The notes beneath the pieces were generated by a model. The model made no database searches, was not told the DNA's origin, and saw only the letters and a program-made list of their open reading frames with translations. This document shows, piece by piece, positions 1 through 7,954 of a stretch of 38,026 nucleotides of DNA. The DNA comes from Ilumatobacteraceae bacterium (lineage in GTDB: Bacteria; Actinomycetota; Acidimicrobiia; Acidimicrobiales; Ilumatobacteraceae), in assembly GCA_030727685.1 (NCBI GenBank), contig JANRBC010000029.1, positions 1 through 38,026 of the forward strand, given 5' to 3'. Position numbers and translations under genes: made by a program. Each line of letters starts with the position of its first letter. Positions within the stretch are counted from its first letter, which is position 1.

Positions 1-227
1 TTTTTGATCGTTTTAAAAAATGCGCAGTAGATGTTTTGGCTGTAGACGCCGCCAAGATCACCATGGAGGCCAGTTTCAAAGATGACCTCGGCTCAGACAG
101 CCTTGACTTGGTCGAATTCGTCATGGCACTTGAAGAAGAGTTCGGCATTACCGTGCCCGAGAGCGACCTCGAAGGTGTCGACACTGTCGGCAAGGCCTTC
201 AACCTCGTTTCTGCAAAAGTTTCTTAA
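1..227 (+). CDS. acpP: Acyl carrier protein, 5' end cut by the window
   Basis: Carrier of growing acyl chains in type II fatty acid synthesis, cytosolic. The frame is open to the left edge (first complete codon at base 3) and already reads helix-1-like sequence (FDRFKKCAVDVL) before the first in-window start candidate, a TTG at 36, so the true start lies upstream. The phosphopantetheine attachment motif GSDSLDLVE is present, with the attachment Ser codon at 99-101, followed by the acidic FVMALEEEFG helix typical of ACPs. fabF follows 22 bases downstream on the same strand, the common acpP-fabF order. The family is certain; only the N-terminus is missing. Confidence 0.95.
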   Translation, partial: FDRFKKCAVDVLAVDAAKITMEASFKDDLGSDSLDLVEFVMALEEEFGITVPESDLEGVDTVGKAFNLVSAKVS

Positions 228-249
228 GTTTTAACCTGCGCTTACTTAC

Positions 250-1437
250 ATGCAGGGTGCAGGTCATCGAGTTGCAATCACCGGATACGGGGTCGTTGCC
301 CCCTGCGGTGTAGGCAAGCAAAACTTTTGGCAAGGTCTTTTAGGACCAGGTGTTTCTGGTAGCCATTCAGTTGAAATAGAAAATTGGGATCCGTCGCCAT
401 ATTTCGCTGGCCCCAAAGAGGCTCGTCGCGCCGATCGTTGCGAACAATATGCGTTGGCTGCCGCCTCAGAAGCGATTACACAATCTGGACCACTGCCCTA
501 TGACGCACCTCGTATCGGCACGATTTTTGGCACGGGTATTGGTGGTCTTCGAACCCTAGAAGAACAAGTCATTGTTCGCACCGAAAAAGGAGAACGCCGA
601 GTCTCGCCGTTTTTGGTCCCGATGATGATGTCAAATGCTTCGGGTGCAGCCATTTCAATGAGATACGGATATCAAGGACCAGCTGAAACAATCTGCACGG
701 CGTGTGCAGCGGCGACTCATGCTCTGGGCTACGCCGCTCGACTTGTTGCTTGGGGTCGTTGTGACGCAGTGATTTCTGGTGGTGCCGAATCTGCTGCCAC
801 GATCACTGCTGTTGCTGGCTTTGCAAACATGACTGCTCTTTCAACAACGAAAGTTAGTAAGCCGTTTGATGCAACTCGAGATGGTTTCATCTTCGGTGAA
901 GGCGCTGCAGTGTTTGTTCTTGAACGTCTTGATCTTGCCCTCGCTCGAAATGCAAAGATTTACGGAGAAATCTTGGGCGCTGGTAGCAATGCCGACGCAC
1001 ACCACATCACCGCTCCGTCGCCTGGCGGAGTTGGTGCGATCGCCTGCATGAGGCTCGCACTTGACGACGCGGGGCTCTCGCCGAGCGACATCAAACAGGT
1101 GAATGCACACGGCACATCAACACCTTTAAACGATGCCGCCGAAGCAAGCGCAGTCGCTGAAGTTTTTGGGGCAAGCAAACCTCCGATGACTTCGATTAAG
1201 GGTGTGACCGGTCACCCACTCGGTGCTGCAGGCGCCCTTGAAGCAGCTGCCGTTCTGCTTTCATTCGAGCACAAACTGATTCCGCCTACGGCAAATACTT
1301 CAGTTGTTGACCCACAGATGTTGAACGTCGATATCGTCACCGGCGCTGCTCGCCCATGGCAACCTGGTCCGACTATTTCAAATAATTTTGGTTTCGGCGG
1401 CCACAACGGCTCGATTATTCTCGCGCCTTACGCCTAA
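250..1437 (+). CDS. fabF: 3-oxoacyl-ACP synthase II (KAS II)
   Basis: Condenses malonyl-ACP with acyl-ACP during fatty acid elongation. At 395 residues it is slightly shorter than the usual 410. The thiolase-fold Cys-His-His triad is visible: nucleophile Cys152 in TACAAATHA, His287 in NAHGTSTPLND and His322 in GVTGHPLGAAGA, with Lys317 just before it. The C-terminal glycine-rich segment SNNFGFGGHNGS is also typical. It lies directly after the ACP gene and is probably cotranscribed with it. The ATG at 250 has no clear Shine-Dalgarno sequence. The gene faces fabZ, with a hairpin between them. Confidence 0.96.
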   Translation: MQGAGHRVAITGYGVVAPCGVGKQNFWQGLLGPGVSGSHSVEIENWDPSPYFAGPKEARRADRCEQYALAAASEAITQSGPLPYDAPRIGTIFGTGIGGLRTLEEQVIVRTEKGERRVSPFLVPMMMSNASGAAISMRYGYQGPAETICTACAAATHALGYAARLVAWGRCDAVISGGAESAATITAVAGFANMTALSTTKVSKPFDATRDGFIFGEGAAVFVLERLDLALARNAKIYGEILGAGSNADAHHITAPSPGGVGAIACMRLALDDAGLSPSDIKQVNAHGTSTPLNDAAEASAVAEVFGASKPPMTSIKGVTGHPLGAAGALEAAAVLLSFEHKLIPPTANTSVVDPQMLNVDIVTGAARPWQPGPTISNNFGFGGHNGSIILAPYA

Positions 1438-1454
1438 GCAAGAGTTTTTACATG

Positions 1455-1476
1455 CGTCGATGCTCACGCATCGACG
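1455..1476. terminator. Hairpin between convergent fabF and fabZ
   Basis: A perfect 9-base inverted repeat (cgtcgatgc / gcatcgacg) with a 4-base loop overlaps the last codons of fabZ and lies 18 bases after the fabF stop. Neither side carries a T-run, so it would be a tail-less terminator serving both convergent genes. Termination activity is inferred from position and symmetry only. Confidence 0.5.
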
Positions 1477-1892
1477 ATGACAAACAGCAATTCGCATTCG
1501 CAGGCGATTTCGCCGTTAACTTTTGCAACACCGGTACCTTTGCCTGCACGTGCCGACATCCGACCGAGACTTACTGACATTTCGAGCTCGTCACCAGGCA
1601 CAACTTGACGACGAAAACGTGCTGCGTCAAGACCGCCAAACAACGGCAACTTACCTTTGAATTTCTCTTCGCTTAAAATCGCGCACGCACCAACTTGTGC
1701 GATCGCCTCGCACATCAACACACCAGGCAGAGTCGGTCGACCCGGAAAGTGCCCAGCAAAAAAATTTTCATCGCCGGTCAAACGCCATAAACCAATTGCG
1801 CTTTGCCCGGGTATCAGCTCAATCAATTCGTCAACAAACAAAAACGGTGCGCGGTGAGGTATCAACTCGCTGGGTGTTGGCAATGAACTCAC
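1464..1892 (-). CDS. fabZ: 3-hydroxyacyl-ACP dehydratase, FabZ type
   Basis: Hot-dog fold dehydratase of the fatty acid elongation cycle, 142 residues, the usual length. The active-site helix region reads HFPGRPTLPGVLMCEAIAQ, giving catalytic His48 and Glu62. The GTG start overlaps the stop of the upstream 42-codon ORF in a GTGA arrangement, so translation is probably coupled. It is the last gene of the minus-strand trp operon and lies tail to tail with fabF, an unusual place for fabZ but close to other fatty acid genes. Confidence 0.92.
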   Translation of the reverse strand: MSSLPTPSELIPHRAPFLFVDELIELIPGQSAIGLWRLTGDENFFAGHFPGRPTLPGVLMCEAIAQVGACAILSEEKFKGKLPLFGGLDAARFRRQVVPGDELEMSVSLGRMSARAGKGTGVAKVNGEIACECELLFVIVDA

Positions 1893-2017
1893 TTCTCGAG
1901 TGCCTCAAGCAAAAATGCAGGAGTGTCTTTCAGTGAGATTTTGTACCAGCCGTGCATAATCTCGCTGTTCTGATCGAGCAGCGCAATCGCTGGCGCTTTA
2001 TCTCCGACTTTCAACAT
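1889..2017 (-). pseudogene. Internally deleted Bcp-type peroxiredoxin (42-codon in-frame remnant)
   Basis: A 42-codon ORF (ATG at 2017, TGA at 1891-1889) begins 9 bases after the trpA stop and ends overlapping the fabZ GTG. Residues 1-17 (MLKVGDKAPAIALLDQN) match the start of AhpC/TSA-family thiol peroxidases. Residues 19-42 (EIMHGWYKISLKDTP, then FLLEALEK) match the end of Bcp-type peroxiredoxins. About 110 middle residues, including the peroxidatic Cys region, are absent without loss of frame. The family match rests on remembered motifs, not a search. It cannot be a working peroxiredoxin. It may be a deletion scar kept for translational coupling, a new small protein, or an assembly error. 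Confidence 0.72.
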
Positions 2018-2026
2018 GGCAATAAT

Positions 2027-2833
2027 TTAGCGGTTAGACACAATCGGACTGTCAATAGCTGCACGAACTTGCGCTACATACGTTGCGACCGAATCAGGGC
2101 CATCTTCAAGCAATCGACGCACAACCGAAGCACCTTGAATAACGCCATCAGCAACGGCGCATGCTTGCATGGCTTGCTCAGCATTTGAAATACCAACACC
2201 CACCAATACTGGTATGTCGGTAATTTTTTTTAGTCGGGTTGCCATCGCCACAGCAGTGGTCGCCAGTTCAGCACGTTCGCCAGTCACACCGAGCAAGCCA
2301 ACCGCGTATACAAAACCACGTGCTCGATCGATGACTCGTGGCAGTCTTTCGTCGGGCGCAGTTGGGGCCGCCAACATAACAGTTTCAATTTGCGACTTGT
2401 CGGCGGCACTCGCCCACTGCACCGACTCTTCTAAAGGAAGATCAGGAACAATGGCACCAACAACACCAGAGTCACGCAGCGTGCTCGCAAATCGATCATG
2501 ACCTGCTCTAAACACGGTGTTGTAATAACACATAACAATCAGCGGCACTGCGACATCAATCGTTCGTAGCTCATGCAAAATCGAATTAGGAGTTGCGCCA
2601 TCGCGAAGCGCTTTCTCGGATGCCATCTGAATGATCGGTCCATCCATCACCGGATCAGAAAATGGAATTCCGATTTCAATTGCGTCGGCACCATTGGCCG
2701 CTGCACCGCGAACGGCTTCAACCCAACCCGTTAGACCGCCCGTAATGTAGGGCACAAGAATCTTTCGACCCTCGTCGCGTATTTTTCGCAATCGTGTTTC
2801 GAGCGCACCGGGAGTATGTGTCGCAAGTTTCAT
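2027..2833 (-). CDS. trpA: Tryptophan synthase alpha subunit
   Basis: Cleaves indole-3-glycerol phosphate to indole and glyceraldehyde 3-phosphate, passing indole to TrpB. TIM barrel with catalytic Glu and Asp in EIGIPFSDPVMDGP (Glu63 and Asp74 counted from the longer start), and a phosphate-binding GVGISNAEQA segment near the C-terminus. I prefer the ATG at 2833, which gives 268 residues and begins 13 bases after the trpB stop. A GTG at 2863 would add ten residues and overlap trpB by 17 bases. Neither start has a strong Shine-Dalgarno sequence. Confidence 0.95.
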   Translation of the reverse strand: MKLATHTPGALETRLRKIRDEGRKILVPYITGGLTGWVEAVRGAAANGADAIEIGIPFSDPVMDGPIIQMASEKALRDGATPNSILHELRTIDVAVPLIVMCYYNTVFRAGHDRFASTLRDSGVVGAIVPDLPLEESVQWASAADKSQIETVMLAAPTAPDERLPRVIDRARGFVYAVGLLGVTGERAELATTAVAMATRLKKITDIPVLVGVGISNAEQAMQACAVADGVIQGASVVRRLLEDGPDSVATYVAQVRAAIDSPIVSNR

Positions 2834-2846
2834 CAGTGATTTCGCG

Positions 2847-4037
2847 TCAATCCAACTTGTCACCGAGAATAGTCATCATCTGTGCAACGTCTTTGTCACC
2901 ACGACCCGACAGATTCATGAGCACTGTTTGTCCCTGAATTTTGGGCGCCTCTTTAGCAATCCATGCAACAGCGTGCGCACATTCAAGAGCAGGAATGATG
3001 CCCTCGGTACGAGCGAGCAATTTAAAACCCTCAATAACTTCTTGGTCGTTGACGCTCGGATATTCGGCGCGACCGACCGAAGCAAGATAAGAATGTTCGG
3101 GCCCAACACCGGGATAATCAAGTCCGGCACTAATTGAATGGGCTTCTTGCACTTGACCATATTCGTCTTGCATCAAATAGCTCTTCATTCCATGCACTAC
3201 ACCGGGTGTGCCTCTACCAACTGCTGCTCCTCCTGCTGGTTCGACACCAACTAATCGAGTTTTGGCGTCGATGAAACCTGAAAAGATGCCCATCGCATTT
3301 GAACCCCCACCAACGCAGGCGACAACAACATTCGGGTCGGCACCATCACACATTGTTCGAAACTGCTTACGAGCCTCTTTGCCGATCACGCTTTGAAACT
3401 GGCGAACCATGAATGGATACGGATGTGGCCCCATCACCGATCCGATGCAGTAGTAACTTGTCTCGACACTCGCGACCCAATCGCGCATCGCCTCATTGAC
3501 CGCATCTTTGAGAGTGCGGCTTCCCGAGTTTGCGGCTTCAACGGTTGCACCCAGAAGTTTCATACGAAACACATTCAGTGATTGACGCTCGACATCAACC
3601 GCTCCCATATAAACCTTGCACTCAAGACCAAGCAGCGCGGCTGCTGTCGCTGACGCAACACCATGTTGACCAGCGCCAGTCTCGGCGATTATTCGTTTCT
3701 TTCCCATTCGCTTTGCAAGAAGCGCTTGACCGAGCACACTGTTAATTTTGTGCGAGCCCGTGTGATTTAAATCTTCGCGCTTAAGAATTAGTCGAATGCC
3801 AAGTTGCGCACCGAGATTATGGCACTCGGTAAGAATCGATGGTCGACCCGCGTATTCGCGAAGTAAATCATCAAGCTCAGTTCTAAATAGTGAGTCGTTC
3901 CATGCATCATCGAATGCGCGCTCTAACTCTTCACACGCCGGCACGAGAGTCTCGGGCACATACCGACCACCGAAGTCACCGAAACGACCGTCAGCACCAG
4001 GTGTCAACAATTCAGTCGGCACGGGTTTAGCGTTCAT
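2847..4037 (-). CDS. trpB: Tryptophan synthase beta subunit
   Basis: PLP enzyme joining indole and serine to make tryptophan; partner of TrpA. It has 396 residues, the usual size for the TrpB1 type. The PLP-binding Lys97 lies in NHTGSHKIN, followed by AETGAGQHG with the catalytic Glu. The PLP phosphate-binding loop is VGGGSNAMG and the C-terminal NLSGRGDKD is conserved. The gene sits between trpF (27 bases upstream) and trpA in the usual order. Confidence 0.97.
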   Translation of the reverse strand: MNAKPVPTELLTPGADGRFGDFGGRYVPETLVPACEELERAFDDAWNDSLFRTELDDLLREYAGRPSILTECHNLGAQLGIRLILKREDLNHTGSHKINSVLGQALLAKRMGKKRIIAETGAGQHGVASATAAALLGLECKVYMGAVDVERQSLNVFRMKLLGATVEAANSGSRTLKDAVNEAMRDWVASVETSYYCIGSVMGPHPYPFMVRQFQSVIGKEARKQFRTMCDGADPNVVVACVGGGSNAMGIFSGFIDAKTRLVGVEPAGGAAVGRGTPGVVHGMKSYLMQDEYGQVQEAHSISAGLDYPGVGPEHSYLASVGRAEYPSVNDQEVIEGFKLLARTEGIIPALECAHAVAWIAKEAPKIQGQTVLMNLSGRGDKDVAQMMTILGDKLD

Positions 4038-4064
4038 GCAGACTAAATGTACTCCGAACTACAT

Positions 4065-4739
4065 CTATTGGTTATCCCAATTAAAAGGGCGATTATCGCC
4101 GTGTCTGGGTTCGCTCTCAGCGATCTGATCTAGATCTTCGAATGCAGCCCGTGCGTTTTCGATAAATTTCTTCAATTTGATCGGATCTTTGTAACCGTGA
4201 CTTTTCTCGACACCCGAAGAAACATCAACTCCCCAAGGTGCAACTTGAGCGATTGCCGTGCCTACATTTTCGTCGGTTAACCCACCAGCAAGTAAAACTC
4301 TTACGGTGCTCGGCATCTGATCGATCAGCTCAAGATCGTAAGTTATGCCAGATCCAGGTGCAGGCGAGTCAACCAAAATCAGATTAGTTAGGTAGTCATC
4401 GGCTTTTTGTGCCTCAATTGAGCCCGCCACTACTGCTTTGATTACCCAATTTATTTCGACCATTACTTCGGCAACATTCGCTGGCGACTCATGTCCGTGA
4501 AGTTGCGCACCGAACACCCCAGACTCTCGTACCGTGTCGATAACTCTTTGCGGATGCTCGTCACGAAACACGCCAACCGTCAAAACGCTTTGCGGCAATC
4601 GCCGGACTATTTCTTTAACGCGTTGCGGTGCGACTTGTCGAGGCGAGGGAGCAAAAACAAAGCCAAGCGCATCTGCACCTAATGCGACCGCCAATAATGC
4701 ATCTTGTTCGTTAGTGATGCCGCAAATTTTTATAAACAT
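4065..4739 (-). CDS. trpF: Phosphoribosylanthranilate isomerase
   Basis: Performs the Amadori rearrangement of phosphoribosylanthranilate, third step of tryptophan synthesis. A TIM barrel opening with MFIKICGIT (general-base Cys6), with the general-acid Asp124 in ILVDSPAPGSG and phosphate binding through LLAGGL. The 224 residues exceed the usual 200-210 because of a polar C-terminal tail after the last barrel helix (from about residue 203), rich in Asp, Glu and Asn, of unknown role. Its ATG shares a base with the trpC stop (TGATG), so the two are probably translationally coupled. Confidence 0.95.
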   Translation of the reverse strand: MFIKICGITNEQDALLAVALGADALGFVFAPSPRQVAPQRVKEIVRRLPQSVLTVGVFRDEHPQRVIDTVRESGVFGAQLHGHESPANVAEVMVEINWVIKAVVAGSIEAQKADDYLTNLILVDSPAPGSGITYDLELIDQMPSTVRVLLAGGLTDENVGTAIAQVAPWGVDVSSGVEKSHGYKDPIKLKKFIENARAAFEDLDQIAESEPRHGDNRPFNWDNQ

Positions 4740-5512
4740 CAGACTCTCAATTCGTTGAGTGTCTTTGCAATATTGCTCGAAGTCACAAGTGACTCACCCA
4801 CCAATACTGCGTGGTAACCAGCATCCCGAAGTTGTTGTGCATCTGTTCGTGTTCTTACGCCAGATTCGGCAACACGCACAACACTGCTCGGAATTTTTTT
4901 AGCAAGACCAACTGCACGTTGCTGATCTACTTCGAAGGTTTTAAGATTTCGCTGATTCACGCCAATCATCTTTGCGCCAACTTCAAGCGCTAGATCAAGC
5001 TCAGGCTCATCGTGAATCTCTACTAATACATCTAGACCAAGTTCTGATGCAAAATTGTGAAACTTGACGAGTTCGGCTTTTTTCAGGGCTGCAACGATCA
5101 ACAAAATACAGTCGGCATTCATCAATTTTGCATCGCAAATATCGTTAAGTGAAACGGTGAAGTCTTTGCGCAACACCGGCAGTTCAACCGCCTCACGGGC
5201 GATTCGTAAGTCTTCAATAGAGCCGCCAAAAAATTCTGAATCAGTCAATACCGAGATGCAACTTGCACCAGCCTCTTTGTACTGCTGAGCAATGACTTTT
5301 GGTTCTAGGTCGTGACTCAGCAATCCTCGCGAGGGTGAACGCCGTTTGATTTCGGCAATCACCGCCAACGATTTTTTTGAATCTTCAACTAAGCGGTTTG
5401 CGAAACCCCGACCTTGAGAAATTTTCCCAGCCGCATTTGCTAATTCTGACAACGACCGCGTATCACGCGATGCGACTTCGCGATGCTGAGCAAGAATCTC
5501 GTCGAGATACAA
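4739..5512 (-). CDS. trpC: Indole-3-glycerol phosphate synthase
   Basis: Closes the indole ring from carboxyphenylribulose phosphate (fourth step of tryptophan synthesis). The 257-residue TIM barrel has IAEIKRRSPSRG (catalytic Lys and phosphate contact), LRKDF (catalytic Lys), VNQRNL (Asn) and VAESGVRT (Glu and Ser), all expected in IGPS. It begins three bases after the upstream ABM gene and runs into trpF. trpE, trpG and trpD are not in this window. Confidence 0.96.
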   Translation of the reverse strand: MYLDEILAQHREVASRDTRSLSELANAAGKISQGRGFANRLVEDSKKSLAVIAEIKRRSPSRGLLSHDLEPKVIAQQYKEAGASCISVLTDSEFFGGSIEDLRIAREAVELPVLRKDFTVSLNDICDAKLMNADCILLIVAALKKAELVKFHNFASELGLDVLVEIHDEPELDLALEVGAKMIGVNQRNLKTFEVDQQRAVGLAKKIPSSVVRVAESGVRTRTDAQQLRDAGYHAVLVGESLVTSSNIAKTLNELRV

Positions 5513-5515
5513 AAA

Positions 5516-5821
5516 TTAAAGTCCCTTGCCACCCATCGGCGTCAAGAATGAAAACTCGGGAGCACTTGCGGCGAACGGCGCAAGGGTTTTGGACCAAGAC
5601 TTAAAGGGTTCTGAGCCCATGTGCGCATTGGCTGCATCTTGATCGGCATAAAGCTCATAGAACCAAACCGTGTTTGGCTCGACAGCATCGTGATGAAAAA
5701 CGTAGAAGCGCGTACCTTCCTCGCTTTTTGCAGTTTCTATGCCCGGCTTGACAGCCTCGGTCATCGCGTCGCGTTGGCCGTCTAATACTTTCAATTTCAC
5801 TACTACTGCGACTTGCGACAT
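5516..5821 (-). CDS. Putative quinol monooxygenase (ABM domain)
   Basis: A 101-residue single-domain protein of the antibiotic biosynthesis monooxygenase (dimeric alpha-beta barrel) family. It begins with the strand VAVVVKLKV, then has a region RFYVFHHDAVEPNTVWFYELYAD and an FKSWSKTL helix. Family members such as YgiN act on quinols or as small-molecule monooxygenases without a cofactor; no substrate can be read here. It has a strong Shine-Dalgarno (GAGGAG at 5827-5832 on the complement) and lies three bases before trpC, making it the first gene of the trp operon. A link to tryptophan synthesis is not obvious. Confidence 0.8.
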   Translation of the reverse strand: MSQVAVVVKLKVLDGQRDAMTEAVKPGIETAKSEEGTRFYVFHHDAVEPNTVWFYELYADQDAANAHMGSEPFKSWSKTLAPFAASAPEFSFLTPMGGKGL

Positions 5822-5826
5822 TTGAA

Positions 5827-5832
5827 CTCCTC
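5827..5832 (-). promoter_or_regulatory. Strong ribosome binding site before the ABM gene
   Basis: GAGGAG on the minus strand, five bases before the ATG. It stands out because most genes in this window have no recognisable Shine-Dalgarno. It confirms the start of the first gene of the trp-containing operon. Confidence 0.7.
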
Positions 5833-5871
5833 AGTTATGGGCCTGCTTTTACAAGCCAGATTTATATTTTC

Positions 5872-7179
5872 TTAGTAGCCGAGCCTATGCGAAAGCTCAG
5901 GCAACAACGAGTCGATCTTCACACGATTTTGAGCGGTCGAATCACGTTCGCGAATAGTCACCGAGTTATCTTCTAGCGAATCAAAGTCGACTGTCACGCA
6001 GAAGGGGGTGCCGATTTCGTCTTGACGACGATAGCGACGACCTATCGCTTGAGTCTCGTCAAAGTCACACATATAACGCGCACCAAGCATCGAGTGAATT
6101 TGCTTGGCTAGTGGCATCAGAGTCTCTTTTTTAGAAAGAGGCAACACTGCAATCTGAAATGGTGCCAAACGTGGATGCAAGCGCAACACCGTGCGCGGCT
6201 CATCATTGACAATGTCTTCGTCATATGCGGCAAGCAAAAAAGCTGCCATGGTGCGATTAGCACCTGCTGCTGGCTCAACGACGTAAGGCACGTATCTCTC
6301 GTTTGTCGCCTGATCGAAATATTCGAGCTTCTGCCTTGAGTGCTCTGCGTGCTGCTTCAAGTCGTAGTCAGTTCGTTGTGCAATGCCCTCGAGTTCGCCC
6401 CAGCCCCACGGAAACAAAAACTCAATATCACTTGTACCTGCTGAATAGTGCGAGAGTTCGTCTTTAGCATGCTCACGAATTCGCAACATTTCAGCCGGTA
6501 TGCCGTAGTCGATGTACCACTGCAACCGAGACTTGCACCAGTAGTCGTACCACTCAGCACTCTCACTTGGCGGCACAAAAAACTCGAGTTCCATTTGCTC
6601 GAACTCTCTGGTTCGAAAAATAAAATTGCCAGGTGTAATTTCGTTTCTAAAACTCTTGCCCACCTGTGCGATACCAAAAGGTGGTTTTTTGCGGCTGGTT
6701 TGCAATACATTTGCAAAATTTACGAACATTCCTTGGGCGGTCTCTGGGCGAAGGTAAACAGTCGCACCTTCGCCTTCAACAGGACCCGCGTGAGTCTTGA
6801 ACATCAAGTTAAAGGCGCGCGCGTCGGTGAACTCGCATCCCTTTTTCGACTGCGGGCAATCTCGGTCTTCAATCTGGTCTTGACGAAAGCGCCGCTTGCA
6901 AACGGTGCAGTCCACGAGTGGGTCGCTGAAGTTACTGAGATGTCCACTGGCTTCAAACACCTGTGGCGCACCCAAAATTGCCGCATCAATCAGCACAACA
7001 TCGTCGCGTTGTTGCACCATCGTTCGCACCCATGCCTCTTTGACATTGCGCAACATCAGCGAGCCCAATGGGCCGTAGTCATAGGACGATCTAAAACCGC
7101 CATAAATCTCACCACTCGGATAAACGAAACCCCGCCGCTTGCAAAGGTTGACGACTTGGTCTAAATCTTTCGCTGGCAC
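5872..7179 (-). CDS. glyS: Glycyl-tRNA synthetase (dimeric, class II)
   Basis: Charges tRNA-Gly with glycine. At 435 residues it is the single-chain alpha2 type found in actinobacteria, not the bacterial alpha2beta2 enzyme. The N-terminal RGFVYPSGEIYGGFRSSYDYGP segment (about residues 16-37) is diagnostic. Cys91, Cys94, Cys108 and Cys115 form a likely zinc site. Motif 2 is seen in FRNEITPGNFIFRTREFEQ and motif 3 in GANRTMAAFLLAAYDED. The C-terminal anticodon-binding domain starts near residue 335. A 50-base gap separates it from the ABM-trp operon. Confidence 0.96.
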   Translation of the reverse strand: MPAKDLDQVVNLCKRRGFVYPSGEIYGGFRSSYDYGPLGSLMLRNVKEAWVRTMVQQRDDVVLIDAAILGAPQVFEASGHLSNFSDPLVDCTVCKRRFRQDQIEDRDCPQSKKGCEFTDARAFNLMFKTHAGPVEGEGATVYLRPETAQGMFVNFANVLQTSRKKPPFGIAQVGKSFRNEITPGNFIFRTREFEQMELEFFVPPSESAEWYDYWCKSRLQWYIDYGIPAEMLRIREHAKDELSHYSAGTSDIEFLFPWGWGELEGIAQRTDYDLKQHAEHSRQKLEYFDQATNERYVPYVVEPAAGANRTMAAFLLAAYDEDIVNDEPRTVLRLHPRLAPFQIAVLPLSKKETLMPLAKQIHSMLGARYMCDFDETQAIGRRYRRQDEIGTPFCVTVDFDSLEDNSVTIRERDSTAQNRVKIDSLLPELSHRLGY

Positions 7180-7228
7180 TTCTTCAGACTATTACAGATC
7201 TGTGCTGATTTCTGTTCAGGTTTTTCGT

Positions 7229-7954
7229 TCAGCGCTCAGGGCGCTCAAAAACTGCGACCGACTTGAGACGACGCTCAAGGTGATGCTCCATGCATTTTGT
7301 TGCAAGATCTGAGACCTCTCTGGTTGCCGCACTTTCTGGCAAAGAAAGAGCCAAGTTCAGTTGCCCGCCAACGATGTTCTGAATGATCTTGATCGCAGCA
7401 CTCGAAATAGACGCGCCACTACGACAATTTTGGCATTGGCCACCACCGCGAAAGATGTCGAAGGCAACAATTTGATCGCCAGGCGCCCCGCAGCCCACAC
7501 ACTTCTCGACATGGGCACCTACACCTTCAACAACTAGCAACTTAAAATAAAATGCTGCGAGCACCAGAGTCGAATCATTTTCTGAGAGCCACTGCAATGC
7601 ACCCACCAGCATTTTGTAAAGATGCTGTGTCGGCTCGGCCTCCATACCGAGTTGGTCAACTGCTTCAAGCATTGCCAGCCCCCGTGTGAGCCTGTCTAAA
7701 TCGGTATACAGACCACGCGCGCTCGTAACAAGTTCGACTTGGCTAACTGTGTCGAGATCTTTGCCTTTGCTCAATAAAACATCGATGTGACTGAGCGGCT
7801 CTAGGCGCGCGCCAAAACGTGACGACATTTTGCGCACACCGTTTGCGACAGCACGAACCTTGCCGTGCTCTTCAGTCATCATCACGATGATGCGATCAGC
7901 CTCTCGTAAGTCGTAAGTGCGCAAGACAATCGCCTTGTCGCGATACAAACTCAT
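7229..7954 (-). CDS. recO: DNA repair protein RecO
   Basis: Recombination mediator of the RecFOR pathway that helps load RecA onto SSB-coated single-stranded DNA. The 241 residues start with the OB-fold segment YRDKAIVLRTYDLREADRI, followed by a helical domain and a four-cysteine zinc site (Cys152, Cys155, Cys174, Cys177). Its ATG overlaps the stop of the upstream UppS-like gene (ATGA), so the pair is translationally coupled. recO beside a uppS gene is a common actinobacterial arrangement. Confidence 0.95.
   Translation of the reverse strand: MSLYRDKAIVLRTYDLREADRIIVMMTEEHGKVRAVANGVRKMSSRFGARLEPLSHIDVLLSKGKDLDTVSQVELVTSARGLYTDLDRLTRGLAMLEAVDQLGMEAEPTQHLYKMLVGALQWLSENDSTLVLAAFYFKLLVVEGVGAHVEKCVGCGAPGDQIVAFDIFRGGGQCQNCRSGASISSAAIKIIQNIVGGQLNLALSLPESAATREVSDLATKCMEHHLERRLKSVAVFERPER

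Noticed and set aside
6448..7164. 238-codon open frame on + inside glyS
   Set aside because: It is antisense to the conserved glyS coding sequence, with a composition rich in His, Arg and Cys and no recognisable domain: a shadow frame.
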